7,161 nt of DNA, taken from Bacteroidota bacterium (GTDB lineage Bacteria > Bacteroidota > Bacteroidia > Bacteroidales > UBA1556). The stretch lies in NCBI GenBank assembly GCA_003973505.1, contig QNXT01000306.1:1-7161 (forward strand). Direction: 5' to 3'. Below, piece by piece: positions 1-5,848 of this stretch. The notes below the pieces were generated by a model, which saw nothing but the letters and a program-made list of their open reading frames with translations, was not told the origin of the DNA and did not search any database. The position numbers and the translations under genes are program-made. How positions within the stretch are numbered: position 1 is the stretch's first letter; each line of letters begins with the position of its first letter.

Positions 1-559
1 TTGCCGATTGTTCCAAAGCCATATTTGACGCTTTCATCAGGCTGAGCAATAGGGGCAATATCAATGGGAAACTTAGAATGGACATTAGAGCAAAATTATT
101 ATGCGAGCGAGAGGCTATGGCTGCTACCAATGTCAGAATGGTAGCAAAACCAAAAGAACCTAATATTAATGCTCCGAAGAACAGACTATAATCTTTAATA
201 ATATTTCCTAAAAACAATTGATAAATGCCAAATGTAAGCAGACTGATAATGAGCATCAGAATGCTATTGTAAATGGTTTTGGAAACAATCACCGCCTGTG
301 GACTACTCATGGAATAGTAGTAAATATGTCGTGCAGGACTTTCTTGTACAAAGCTCTTACTTAGGGCGTTAATTGCTGAGAAAAGCATAATAATCCAGAA
401 AAGAGCATTCCAGCTTTTTAGTTCAATCGTTCCCTGAAAGGCCATATAAGCAATGAAAATGGTGGATACCACATATAGCAATATGGAGTTGATAGCATAA
501 CGCTGTTTCATCTCCAATTGGATGTCCTTTTTTATCAATGCCAATACTTCCTTTTTCAC
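1..559 (-). CDS. ccmB: Heme exporter membrane protein CcmB (3' end outside window)
   Basis: This is the membrane subunit of the CcmAB ABC-type transporter of cytochrome c maturation System I, which works with CcmC and CcmE to deliver heme for attachment to apocytochrome c. About 186 residues are visible of a family length near 220, and the C-terminus lies beyond the left edge. The N-terminus (VKKEVLALIKKDIQLEMKQR) is a short amphipathic cytoplasmic stretch. It is followed by hydrophobic segments around residues 23-42, 50-65, 95-118, 125-147 and 158-176, with the typical CcmB pattern SFPLILPLLL near 161-170. I chose the GTG at 557-559 because no ATG or TTG lies between it and the in-frame upstream TAA, and it gives the usual family N-terminus. 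That GTG is formed by the last unit of the heptamer array next door. It is co-directional with thiL but 127 bp away, so co-transcription is plausible but not shown. The family call is firm; the start is less so. Confidence 0.88.
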   Translation of the reverse strand, partial: MKKEVLALIKKDIQLEMKQRYAINSILLYVVSTIFIAYMAFQGTIELKSWNALFWIIMLFSAINALSKSFVQESPARHIYYYSMSSPQAVIVSKTIYNSILMLIISLLTFGIYQLFLGNIIKDYSLFFGALILGSFGFATILTLVAAIASRSHNNFALMSILSFPLILPLLLSLMKASNMALEQSA

Positions 560-683
560 TTTATACTTTGAATTTTGAACTTTAGCCTTTGAACTTTAGC
601 CTTTGAACTTTAGCCTTTTCACTTTTTACTTTGAACTTTAGCCTTTGAACTTTAGCCTTTTCACTTTTTACTTTCAACTTTAG
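550..683 (-). repeat. Degenerate heptamer (7-bp) tandem array between thiL and ccmB
   Basis: Read on the minus strand, 683 to 550 divides into about nineteen 7-mers with the consensus nnAAAGK. Examples are CTAAAGT, TCAAAGG, TCAAAGT, AAAAAGT and GAAAAGG. A higher-order 42-bp unit occurs twice almost identically (600-641 and 642-683, differing by one base), and the 14-bp sub-unit CTAAAGTTCAAAGG appears on its own at 586-599. The last unit carries one extra A (GAAAAAGG) and runs into the presumed GTG start of ccmB. Similar short A-rich heptamer runs are, to my knowledge, common between genes in Bacteroidota. Their function, if any, is unknown to me. Confidence 0.9.
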
Positions 684-686
684 CCT

Positions 687-1739
687 TTATCCTTTCCCCT
701 TCATTCCATCCCACCCCTGGGCTTCAATAGGAGCCGAAACATTATTCTTAGTAATTAAATTTACTCCTGCCGATTCTTCAGTAATATGTCCTATAACGGT
801 TATTTCAGATAGGTTTTTCACCTTATCATAATCAGTTGCTTTTATGGTGAATAATAATTCATAATCATCACCCCCATTTAGAGCATAAGTGGTTGGGTCC
901 ATATTAAAAGCACGAGCACTATCCCAGGTTGTTTGGTCGATAGGGATTTTATTTTCATAAAGTGTAGCTCCTACCTTCGATTGCTTACATATATGCTTTA
1001 ATTCAGAGGCCAGGCCATCTGAAATGTCAATCATTGCAGTGGGTTTCACTTTAACATCAGACAAAACTTTTATAATATCGATACGAGCCTCAGGTTTTAG
1101 ATGACGTTCCAAAATATAATCGTTTCCCGAAAGTTCGGGTTGCATTTCGGGGTTGGCTTCGAAAACTTTTTTCTCGCGTTCTAAAACCATCAAGCCTGCA
1201 TAAGCTCCCCCTAAATCACCGGATACACAAACCAAATCATGCTCTTTGGCCGTATTTCTATAGGTAATGTCTTTTTCGTTGGCAAAACCAATGACGGTAA
1301 CCGAAATCACCAAACCAGCTGCCGTGGATGTTGTGTCGCCACCAATTAAATCAACATTATAGTTTTTACAGGCAAGTTTAATTCCTGAGTAAAGCTCTGC
1401 AATGGCCTCAACGGAAAATCGGTTCGATACTCCAATGCTAACGGTGATTTGTGATGGCGTAGCATTCATGGCGATAATATCAGATAAGTTTACCACCACC
1501 GCTTTATATCCCAAATGTTTTAGGGGCATAAAAGTCAAATCGAAATGTACTCCTTCGGTTAACATATCCGTTGATACAAGTATTTTTTTCTTTCCTGCAT
1601 CAAGCACAGCGGCATCATCACCTATACCATAAATACTAGATTTATGCTTTAGTTTAATGTCTTTGGTCAAATACTCAATTAAACCAAACTCTCCCAAAGA
1701 GGAGAGTTCGGTTCGTTTATTACTTCTGTCTTCAAACAT
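687..1739 (-). CDS. thiL: Thiamine-monophosphate kinase ThiL
   Basis: ThiL catalyses the ATP-dependent phosphorylation of thiamine monophosphate to thiamine pyrophosphate, the last step of cofactor synthesis, in the cytosol. The 350 residues match the normal family length and carry the AIRS/PurM-like kinase signatures in order. These are GIGDDAAVL at 38-46, TDMLTEGVHFD at 57-67 (nucleotide and Mg binding aspartates), GGDTT at 133-137, the ISDGL motif at 239-243, and GGDDYELLF at 289-297. The ATG at 1737-1739 gives the family's usual beginning, in which the conserved GEFGLIEYLT follows at residues 16-25. It lies 4 bp after the stop of the upstream peptidase gene, with no room for a promoter, so it is almost certainly translated from the same transcript. 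No Shine-Dalgarno sequence precedes it, as is usual in Bacteroidota. No key residue appears to be missing. Confidence 0.97.
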   Translation of the reverse strand: MFEDRSNKRTELSSLGEFGLIEYLTKDIKLKHKSSIYGIGDDAAVLDAGKKKILVSTDMLTEGVHFDLTFMPLKHLGYKAVVVNLSDIIAMNATPSQITVSIGVSNRFSVEAIAELYSGIKLACKNYNVDLIGGDTTSTAAGLVISVTVIGFANEKDITYRNTAKEHDLVCVSGDLGGAYAGLMVLEREKKVFEANPEMQPELSGNDYILERHLKPEARIDIIKVLSDVKVKPTAMIDISDGLASELKHICKQSKVGATLYENKIPIDQTTWDSARAFNMDPTTYALNGGDDYELLFTIKATDYDKVKNLSEITVIGHITEESAGVNLITKNNVSAPIEAQGWDGMKGKG

Positions 1740-1743
1740 GTTT

Positions 1744-2946
1744 TTAGATATTCAATTTTTTGCGAATGGCTTTAGGAATGGCGTTTTTATTTATCATAAT
1801 CGACATGGTTTTGTAAGCTACAAAAGCATCAGATGCATAAAAATAACCATCATATTTTTGATCGGTTCCCCATGAGTTTTTCACTTTAAAGTAGTGGTTT
1901 CCGGCTTGGTCTTTTGCAGTTCCTACCAAAAGCATTCCATGGTCATCGGTAGTTTGATAATTGTCAAAGGCTAACTGACGTACTTCCTGAGTGATTTTTT
2001 TCTCAGTACGTGGACCATCAAACGAATAAAGTGCTTTACTCTTCTCTGCAGCACTTAGTTTCTCCCATTTCGCTTGTTCCAAATTATTCATGCTTTTTAC
2101 TTCATTTTCAGGAACAATAGCTACACCATTTTTCCATGAAAAACCTTTTTCACTAACATCGGCAGCCCAAGCAACGGTATAATCATTGTCAATGGCATTA
2201 TTAATCGTTTGCATCATCTCATCCAAAGGAACATTATATACCATACCCCAAGCCCAATTGTCTTGTACTTCAAGAGCAAAAGGCTTATAGAAAGGGTGGT
2301 GAGAGTAGGAAGTCATCATGATGTAATCATCCATATTTAATTCGCAATAGTCGTCAGCAAAACTACGTGGAGTATAGTCTTTTCCTTCATACTTGAAGTT
2401 CTCAGGAATTTCACCCAAATACGCATTTAATACACCAGCAATAGCCATAGGCCAAACAGGAGTTAGTTTGCGGTTTTTATCTTTGATAATGGATTTTACC
2501 ATGCTTAAAAGTAAGTCGTCTAATTCTGCATGAACATGCTTAGGTTCTGCATATTGTAGTCCTGAATAAACAGTGTCAGGCGTAATACCATATTTACGAA
2601 TTACATCCATTACGTCGTTGAAAGCTCCGCCTCCACCATAGTTTATGGTTCCGTGCATACGAACATACTTAATGGTTTTGTCGAAATAAGAATGCCAAAC
2701 AACAAACATTTCAGATAGATCTGTTTCAGGTTTTCCTTTTTTCATCATCTCTGCTTCAAAAAAAGCAATCCCTGAAAAACTCCAACAGGTACCCGAACGG
2801 TATTGATTTTTAATGGATGAGTGTGGCACATCTTTAATTGCTGTAAATTGATAGCCTTTTTCCTCTTTGTTTTCAGTCTTTTCTTGAGACCAGGCATGGC
2901 TCATCATTAAAGTGCTTAATAGCACCATCATTATTATTTTTCTCAT
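1744..2946 (-). CDS. pepC: Exported C1-family aminopeptidase (PepC/bleomycin hydrolase type)
   Basis: This is a papain-fold cysteine peptidase of the C1B branch (PepC/bleomycin hydrolase), which trims amino acids from peptides. The catalytic set is visible: oxyanion Gln48 and nucleophile Cys54 in NQYRSGTCWSFSG, His336 in DDHGM, and Asn357 in KNSWG. Between them lies the long family-specific insert (roughly residues 90-310). Classical PepC and bleomycin hydrolases are cytosolic and about 450 residues. This one has 400 residues and starts with a Sec-type signal peptide (positively charged MRK, hydrophobic residues 4-15, likely cleavage after SHAWS at residue 20), so it should act in the periplasm or outside the cell. 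It follows the chaN-like gene by 46 bp and precedes thiL by 4 bp. No promoter-like TAnnTTTG box is seen in the 46-bp gap. The cleavage site and substrate are inferred; the family assignment is strong. Confidence 0.92.
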   Translation of the reverse strand: MRKIIMMVLLSTLMMSHAWSQEKTENKEEKGYQFTAIKDVPHSSIKNQYRSGTCWSFSGIAFFEAEMMKKGKPETDLSEMFVVWHSYFDKTIKYVRMHGTINYGGGGAFNDVMDVIRKYGITPDTVYSGLQYAEPKHVHAELDDLLLSMVKSIIKDKNRKLTPVWPMAIAGVLNAYLGEIPENFKYEGKDYTPRSFADDYCELNMDDYIMMTSYSHHPFYKPFALEVQDNWAWGMVYNVPLDEMMQTINNAIDNDYTVAWAADVSEKGFSWKNGVAIVPENEVKSMNNLEQAKWEKLSAAEKSKALYSFDGPRTEKKITQEVRQLAFDNYQTTDDHGMLLVGTAKDQAGNHYFKVKNSWGTDQKYDGYFYASDAFVAYKTMSIMINKNAIPKAIRKKLNI

Positions 2947-2992
2947 TATCGTTTTGTTTTATTTTACTGTGTGTATAATTTATTTAATTGTT

Positions 2993-3853
2993 TTAATACG
3001 TTTTCGTTACATCTTGATCCACCACCAAAATATAATCGGCTTGTTTTTGCACATCCATATCGATGCTGTCCAATTGATCTTGCTCAATAGTGGTAATGGT
3101 AATTATTTTTAATTTAGGATATTTTTGTTTTAGATGCCAAACAATACCTTCGTGATTATCAGAATGATATGAGCCGTTAAAATGTAGGAATGTTTGTCCC
3201 TTTTTCCAGTTTTTCATAATAAAATAGGCCATAGTGGCATCTTTCAGGCCTTGGGCTTTTGCAATATTTGCACCATGTGCGCCCATCATCTCCTGCATGC
3301 TTTTATAACAAGCCACATTTTCATCATATTGAATTGGAAGAGGAGCAAAGTATCTTTTTGCTTCATCGCTAAATTTTTCTAGAATTTCAAAACCTCCTTT
3401 ATTAACGGCAGAGGCGTAGCGACGTGGAACATTGGTCGCAATAAAGGGTATTTTATTGTCGTGTGCCAATTGTAAAAGGGGTTTATAATCTGTTGGGTCG
3501 TTGGGCCATAAACGCGCCTGACCTTTGAAGTATTTATATTTTACCAACCCCGATAAGTATTCGTCGATAAGCAGCTGACCATCGGCCTCATACATTTCGG
3601 CGCCGAGTACTATTTTATCGCCTTTTTGGGCAATTAAATCTTTAGCCAATTCGTATTCCATCCAATGACTTATGGCATTATTGTGGAGTTCGCCAAAGAA
3701 AACGATATCCGCTTTTGAAATAGCCTTTAGCACAGCTTTGTATTTAACCACTTTCCCTTTGGAGGAAAATAATTGAAAAGCTCTTTTGTCCGATTTCATA
3801 GCCATAAGACTGAAGGCTATCGCGATGATTATAAATAGTTTTGATTTAATCAT
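2993..3853 (-). CDS. ChaN/Tiki-superfamily exported protein (PF04187-like)
   Basis: The 286-residue protein has the hallmarks of the ChaN heme-binding-uptake/Tiki superfamily. The early GELHNN motif is at 54-59, with a further His63. GAEMYE is at 84-89, and the late HFNGSYHSDNHEGI at 224-237 supplies further His/Asp candidates. In this superfamily these residues bind either heme (Campylobacter ChaN) or a divalent metal in a protease-like site (Tiki). Sequence alone does not say which applies here. The N-terminus is a hydrophobic export signal (residues about 6-18 after MIKSK). It has no lipobox cysteine, so unlike many ChaN homologues it is probably soluble in the periplasm or anchored by an uncleaved signal. 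It begins 6 bp after the cdd stop codon and is followed by the peptidase gene, so it probably belongs to the cdd-led operon. Confidence 0.9.
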   Translation of the reverse strand: MIKSKLFIIIAIAFSLMAMKSDKRAFQLFSSKGKVVKYKAVLKAISKADIVFFGELHNNAISHWMEYELAKDLIAQKGDKIVLGAEMYEADGQLLIDEYLSGLVKYKYFKGQARLWPNDPTDYKPLLQLAHDNKIPFIATNVPRRYASAVNKGGFEILEKFSDEAKRYFAPLPIQYDENVACYKSMQEMMGAHGANIAKAQGLKDATMAYFIMKNWKKGQTFLHFNGSYHSDNHEGIVWHLKQKYPKLKIITITTIEQDQLDSIDMDVQKQADYILVVDQDVTKTY

Positions 3854-3859
3854 GTGGTT

Positions 3860-4345
3860 TTATTTTAGATGATTTGGGTTAAAAGTTAAAGGCAGAAGTT
3901 GTGATGCTTTATCAATTATTTGAATCCTTCCTGTTTCGCCTTGCAGTATTACTTTCATATCGTGGCCGCCTTTATATTCGTATTCGCTCATTACCTGTCG
4001 GCATGCACCACAAGGTGGTAAGGGCTCATCGATGATGCTGTTTTCTGAATGCACCGTAATAGCAATGGCTGTTGCCGCAATATTTGGATACTGGGCTGAG
4101 GCGGCAAATAGGGCAACTCGCTCGGCGCAAAGTCCTGATGGATAGGCCGCATTTTCTTGATTGCTTCCCAAAACAACAGTTCCATCCTCCAGCAATACAG
4201 CTGCTCCCACATGAAATTTTGAATAAGGAGCATAGGATGTTTCAACGGCTTTGTGAGCCTCTTTCAAAAGCATCTGTTCTGTAGCTTTCAACTCGTCTAT
4301 CGTAGAGAATTCGTTTACGATTAGGCTATGTGTTTTCTTTTCCAT
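3860..4345 (-). CDS. cdd: Cytidine deaminase
   Basis: This cytosolic enzyme of pyrimidine salvage deaminates cytidine and deoxycytidine to uridine and deoxyuridine. At 161 residues it is the small, tetrameric type with an all-cysteine zinc site: Cys73 in SGLCAERVALF with catalytic Glu75, and Cys112 and Cys115 in PPCGACRQV. The substrate-binding SKFHVGAA (42-49) and N-x-E (NQEN, 62-65) motifs are intact. I prefer the ATG at 4343-4345. A longer frame could begin at a TTG at 4364-4366, but that TTG lies inside a good promoter -7 box (TAATTTTG at 4364-4371) and adds seven residues without family similarity. It is the first gene of the minus-strand series, and the chaN-like gene begins 6 bp after its stop. 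The C-terminus (LLPLTFNPNHLK) is typical of the family. Confidence 0.96.
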   Translation of the reverse strand: MEKKTHSLIVNEFSTIDELKATEQMLLKEAHKAVETSYAPYSKFHVGAAVLLEDGTVVLGSNQENAAYPSGLCAERVALFAASAQYPNIAATAIAITVHSENSIIDEPLPPCGACRQVMSEYEYKGGHDMKVILQGETGRIQIIDKASQLLPLTFNPNHLK

Positions 4346-4363
4346 GGTTAAAGAATTGGATGA

Positions 4364-4371
4364 CAAAATTA
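4364..4371 (-). promoter_or_regulatory. Candidate Bacteroidota -7 box for the cdd operon
   Basis: The minus strand reads TAATTTTG, an exact match to the Bacteroidota -7 consensus TAnnTTTG. It ends 18 bp before the cdd ATG, leaving a leader of roughly a dozen bases. A clear -33 TTTG is missing; the nearest candidate is TTTA about 21 bp upstream. This is inferred from consensus only. Confidence 0.5.
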
Positions 4372-4535
4372 CATCAAATTATGATAGCTTGATAAATGCA
4401 ATTTTTCGCTTGATTGTTACGTGTATAGATTGCATTAGTTTCAATAGCGAAATTCTAATTGTTACAGCCCTTTTTACTTTTTGTTTTTACCCTTGCCTAC
4501 TCTTTAAAGACTTATAATAGATTCTAATTTATGTT

Positions 4536-4625
4536 TGGGCTAAAGCCCACAGGATCTTGCAATTTCATTAGACGGGGCATTAATGCCCCACCTAATAATT
4601 CAGTACAAATTTGGGCTTTAGCCCC
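4536..4625. repeat. REP-like cluster of three palindromes
   Basis: Three short palindromes are evenly spaced. TGGGCTAAAGCCCA is at 4536-4549, the perfect 16-bp GGGGCATTAATGCCCC at 4574-4589, and GGGCTTTAGCCC at 4613-4624. The outer two are inverted copies of each other (13 of 14 bases), so the whole block is roughly symmetric about the central palindrome and could fold into a three-stem or cruciform structure. GGGCTAAAGCCC-type palindromes recur, to my knowledge, as dispersed intergenic elements in Bacteroidota genomes. No transposase lies nearby. The outer stems could also help end transcripts, but there is no convincing U tract after the left one. Confidence 0.75.
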
Positions 4626-4731
4626 ATTTTTTAATAGTCTTTGGTTATTTGCTAATTAGTTTTCCATGTATAAGTATAAACCTTAGGACTTTCCTTTGCT
4701 AATTCAATATGAAAAATAGAGCCTAATGTTT

Positions 4732-4739
4732 TATCTTTG
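4732..4739 (+). promoter_or_regulatory. Candidate distal -7 box upstream of the cyclophilin gene
   Basis: TATCTTTG matches TAnnTTTG exactly. No good -33 TTTG is at the usual 19-21 bp spacing (the nearest TTTG, at 4695-4698, is 33 bp away). If used, it would give a leader of about 165 bases. It is the weaker of two candidates. Confidence 0.3.
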
Positions 4740-4788
4740 TTATAGTAATTCAGGTATAATTATTTAAACAAAGAAAGGCTTTTTATTG

Positions 4789-4796
4789 TACTTTTG
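4789..4796 (+). promoter_or_regulatory. Candidate proximal -7 box upstream of the cyclophilin gene
   Basis: TACTTTTG matches TAnnTTTG exactly. The -33 region is poor (TTTA at 4763-4766, 22 bp upstream). A start about seven bases downstream would give a leader of about 110 bases before the cyclophilin ATG, with the short ORF beginning at 4813 near its 5' end. Confidence 0.4.
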
Positions 4797-4912
4797 TGCT
4801 CACAAAATAAAAATGGAATTTCCTATTATTTTTAATGTAGAAATGATAAATAAAAGGTTTTCCATGATTATGTATTTAACAGAAATAGAGAATAATATAA
4901 TAATAGATAGAT

Positions 4913-5350
4913 ATGACAACAGCAGAAATTCATACTGAAAAAGGTTTAATGAAAGTGAAGTTTTACGAAGAAGATGCTCCTAATACGGTGGCTAATTTTG
5001 TGAAGCTTTCAAAAAGTGGTTTTTATGATGGTTTGACTTTTCACCGAGTGATTCCTGATTTTGTAATTCAAGGTGGATGCCCCGACGGAACTGGTGCTGG
5101 TGGACCAGGTTATACTATCGATTGCGAATTGGATGGAAATAATCAGTATCACGATCGTGGTGTGTTGTCGATGGCTCACGCAGGACGAAATACTGGTGGC
5201 TCACAGTTTTTTATTTGCCACAGTCGCAATAATACCTCGCATCTTGACCGCCAACATACTTGTTTTGGTAAAGTTTACGAAGGTTTGGATGTGATTGACG
5301 ATATTCGTGCTGGTGATAAAATTGAGAAAATCGTAATTATTGAAGAATAG
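4913..5350 (+). CDS. Cyclophilin-type peptidyl-prolyl cis-trans isomerase
   Basis: This single-domain cyclophilin of 145 residues catalyses cis-trans isomerisation of X-Pro bonds during folding. There is no signal peptide, so it should be cytosolic. The active-site residues known from human cyclophilin A are present: Arg45, Phe50 and Gln53 in [13 protein letters not shown], Gln98 and Phe100 in the [13 protein letters not shown] block (89-101), and His115 in DRQHTCFG. The tryptophan that contacts cyclosporin in CypA (Trp121) is replaced by His110, as in many bacterial cyclophilins, so cyclosporin binding should be weak. The ATG at 4913 gives the usual short N-terminus and has an A-rich leader rather than a Shine-Dalgarno. 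The DUF3127 gene starts 34 bp after its stop with no terminator between, so the two are likely co-transcribed. Confidence 0.96.
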   Translation: MTTAEIHTEKGLMKVKFYEEDAPNTVANFVKLSKSGFYDGLTFHRVIPDFVIQGGCPDGTGAGGPGYTIDCELDGNNQYHDRGVLSMAHAGRNTGGSQFFICHSRNNTSHLDRQHTCFGKVYEGLDVIDDIRAGDKIEKIVIIEE

Positions 5351-5384
5351 GGCAGGAGTTTTAAAGTAAGAAAAATTTAGCATA

Positions 5385-5765
5385 ATGGAAATAGAAGGTA
5401 GATTAGTAGAAGTATTGGCTGAGCAATCGGGTCAAGGAAGAACAGGAAATACATGGCGCAAGCAGTCGTTTGTGATTGAAACCATGGATAGTCAATATCC
5501 AAAGAAAGTTTGTATAGATGTTTGGGGTGATAATATTGATAATTTGAAAGCGTTCAAAACCAATGATGTATTGAATGTAAAATTTGATATTGAATCGCGC
5601 GAGTATAATGGAAAATGGTACACCAATGTGAAAGCATGGCGTGTGGATAAAAAACAAGAGGCAGCAGGTAGTGCTCCACAAGGTGGTGGGATGGAACAAC
5701 CTCCTTTGCCAAGTGTAGAAGATATTCCTTCGGCTCCGGAGCCAACAGACGACCTTCCTTTTTAA
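5385..5765 (+). CDS. DUF3127 protein with SSB-like acidic C-terminal tip
   Basis: The 126-residue protein matches the DUF3127 family, which I know only as a conserved Bacteroidota family without an assigned function. Residues 1-87 form a compact, beta-rich, aromatic domain with the conserved marks WRKQSF (24-29), YPKKVC (38-43), WGD (47-49) and SREYNGKWY (71-79). The strand pattern suggests an OB-like fold, which is my inference. Residues 88-118 are a Gly/Gln/Pro-rich linker. The protein ends in EPTDDLPF, which strongly resembles the DDDIPF tip that bacterial SSB uses to recruit repair and replication proteins. A second related stretch, VEDIPS, is at 111-116. It follows the cyclophilin gene by 34 bp and is followed by a terminator. 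A role in nucleic-acid metabolism is possible but unproven. Confidence 0.9.
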   Translation: MEIEGRLVEVLAEQSGQGRTGNTWRKQSFVIETMDSQYPKKVCIDVWGDNIDNLKAFKTNDVLNVKFDIESREYNGKWYTNVKAWRVDKKQEAAGSAPQGGGMEQPPLPSVEDIPSAPEPTDDLPF

Positions 5766-5786
5766 GGAATTGCAGATAAAGAACAT

Positions 5787-5821
5787 AAAACCTCAATGAT
5801 TGATTTCGTTGAGGTTTTTTT
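5787..5821 (+). terminator. Rho-independent terminator after the DUF3127 gene
   Basis: A 10-bp perfect stem, AAAACCTCAA (5787-5796) with TTGAGGTTTT (5809-5818), encloses a 12-base loop and is followed by further T residues to 5821. It starts 21 bp after the DUF3127 stop codon and closes the cyclophilin-DUF3127 unit. Confidence 0.85.
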
Positions 5822-5822
5822 A

Positions 5823-5830
5823 TAGCTTTG
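5823..5830 (+). promoter_or_regulatory. Candidate promoter -7 box for the two-TM gene
   Basis: TAGCTTTG matches TAnnTTTG. A TTG at 5800-5802, inside the terminator loop, lies 20 bp upstream and could be the -33 element. The box ends 18 bp before the ATG of the next gene. This promoter therefore overlaps the terminator of the preceding unit. Confidence 0.55.
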
Positions 5831-5848
5831 TGGTATTAGATTTTGAGA

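Larger units (their letters stand above)
4346..4912. other. Divergent intergenic region between cdd and the cyclophilin gene
   Basis: This 567-bp AT-rich stretch separates the leftward cdd operon from the rightward cyclophilin-DUF3127 pair. It holds the cdd promoter candidate near the left edge, the palindrome cluster at 4536-4625, a small perfect palindrome TCTTTAAAGA at 4501-4510, two plus-strand promoter candidates at 4732-4739 and 4789-4796, and a possible leader ORF from 4813. Around 4468-4490 the minus strand has two AAAAAGK heptamers like those beside ccmB. I see no conserved RNA gene or riboswitch core. Confidence 0.7.

Noticed and set aside
550..683. CRISPR array
   Set aside because: The units are 7 bp with no spacers of constant length, and there are no cas genes; it is a simple tandem repeat.
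1402..1875. Two plus-strand open frames (1402-1632 and 1657-1875) within thiL and the pepC end
   Set aside because: They are opposite to strongly conserved coding sequence and lack any recognisable domain.
2996..3853. Lipoprotein signal on the ChaN-like protein
   Set aside because: There is no cysteine in or just after the hydrophobic N-terminal segment, so no lipobox.
3991..4284. Overlapping open frames on both strands within cdd
   Set aside because: The cdd frame has the intact zinc site; the other frames carry no conserved features.
4346..4366. Longer cdd beginning at a TTG, adding seven residues
   Set aside because: The TTG lies within the candidate -7 promoter box, and the added residues have no family similarity; the ATG at 4343-4345 is better placed.
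4536..4625. Riboswitch or structured leader RNA
   Set aside because: It lies about 165 bp or more upstream of both candidate promoters of the cyclophilin gene and outside the cdd leader, and it shows no conserved aptamer core; a palindromic DNA repeat explains it better.
5403..5796. Two minus-strand open frames across the DUF3127 gene
   Set aside because: They are antisense shadows, rich in Cys and aromatic residues without any motif, and they run through the terminator stem.
5843..5848. TTG start two codons upstream for the two-TM protein
   Set aside because: An ATG two codons later is the more usual start and leaves a normal leader after the promoter box.
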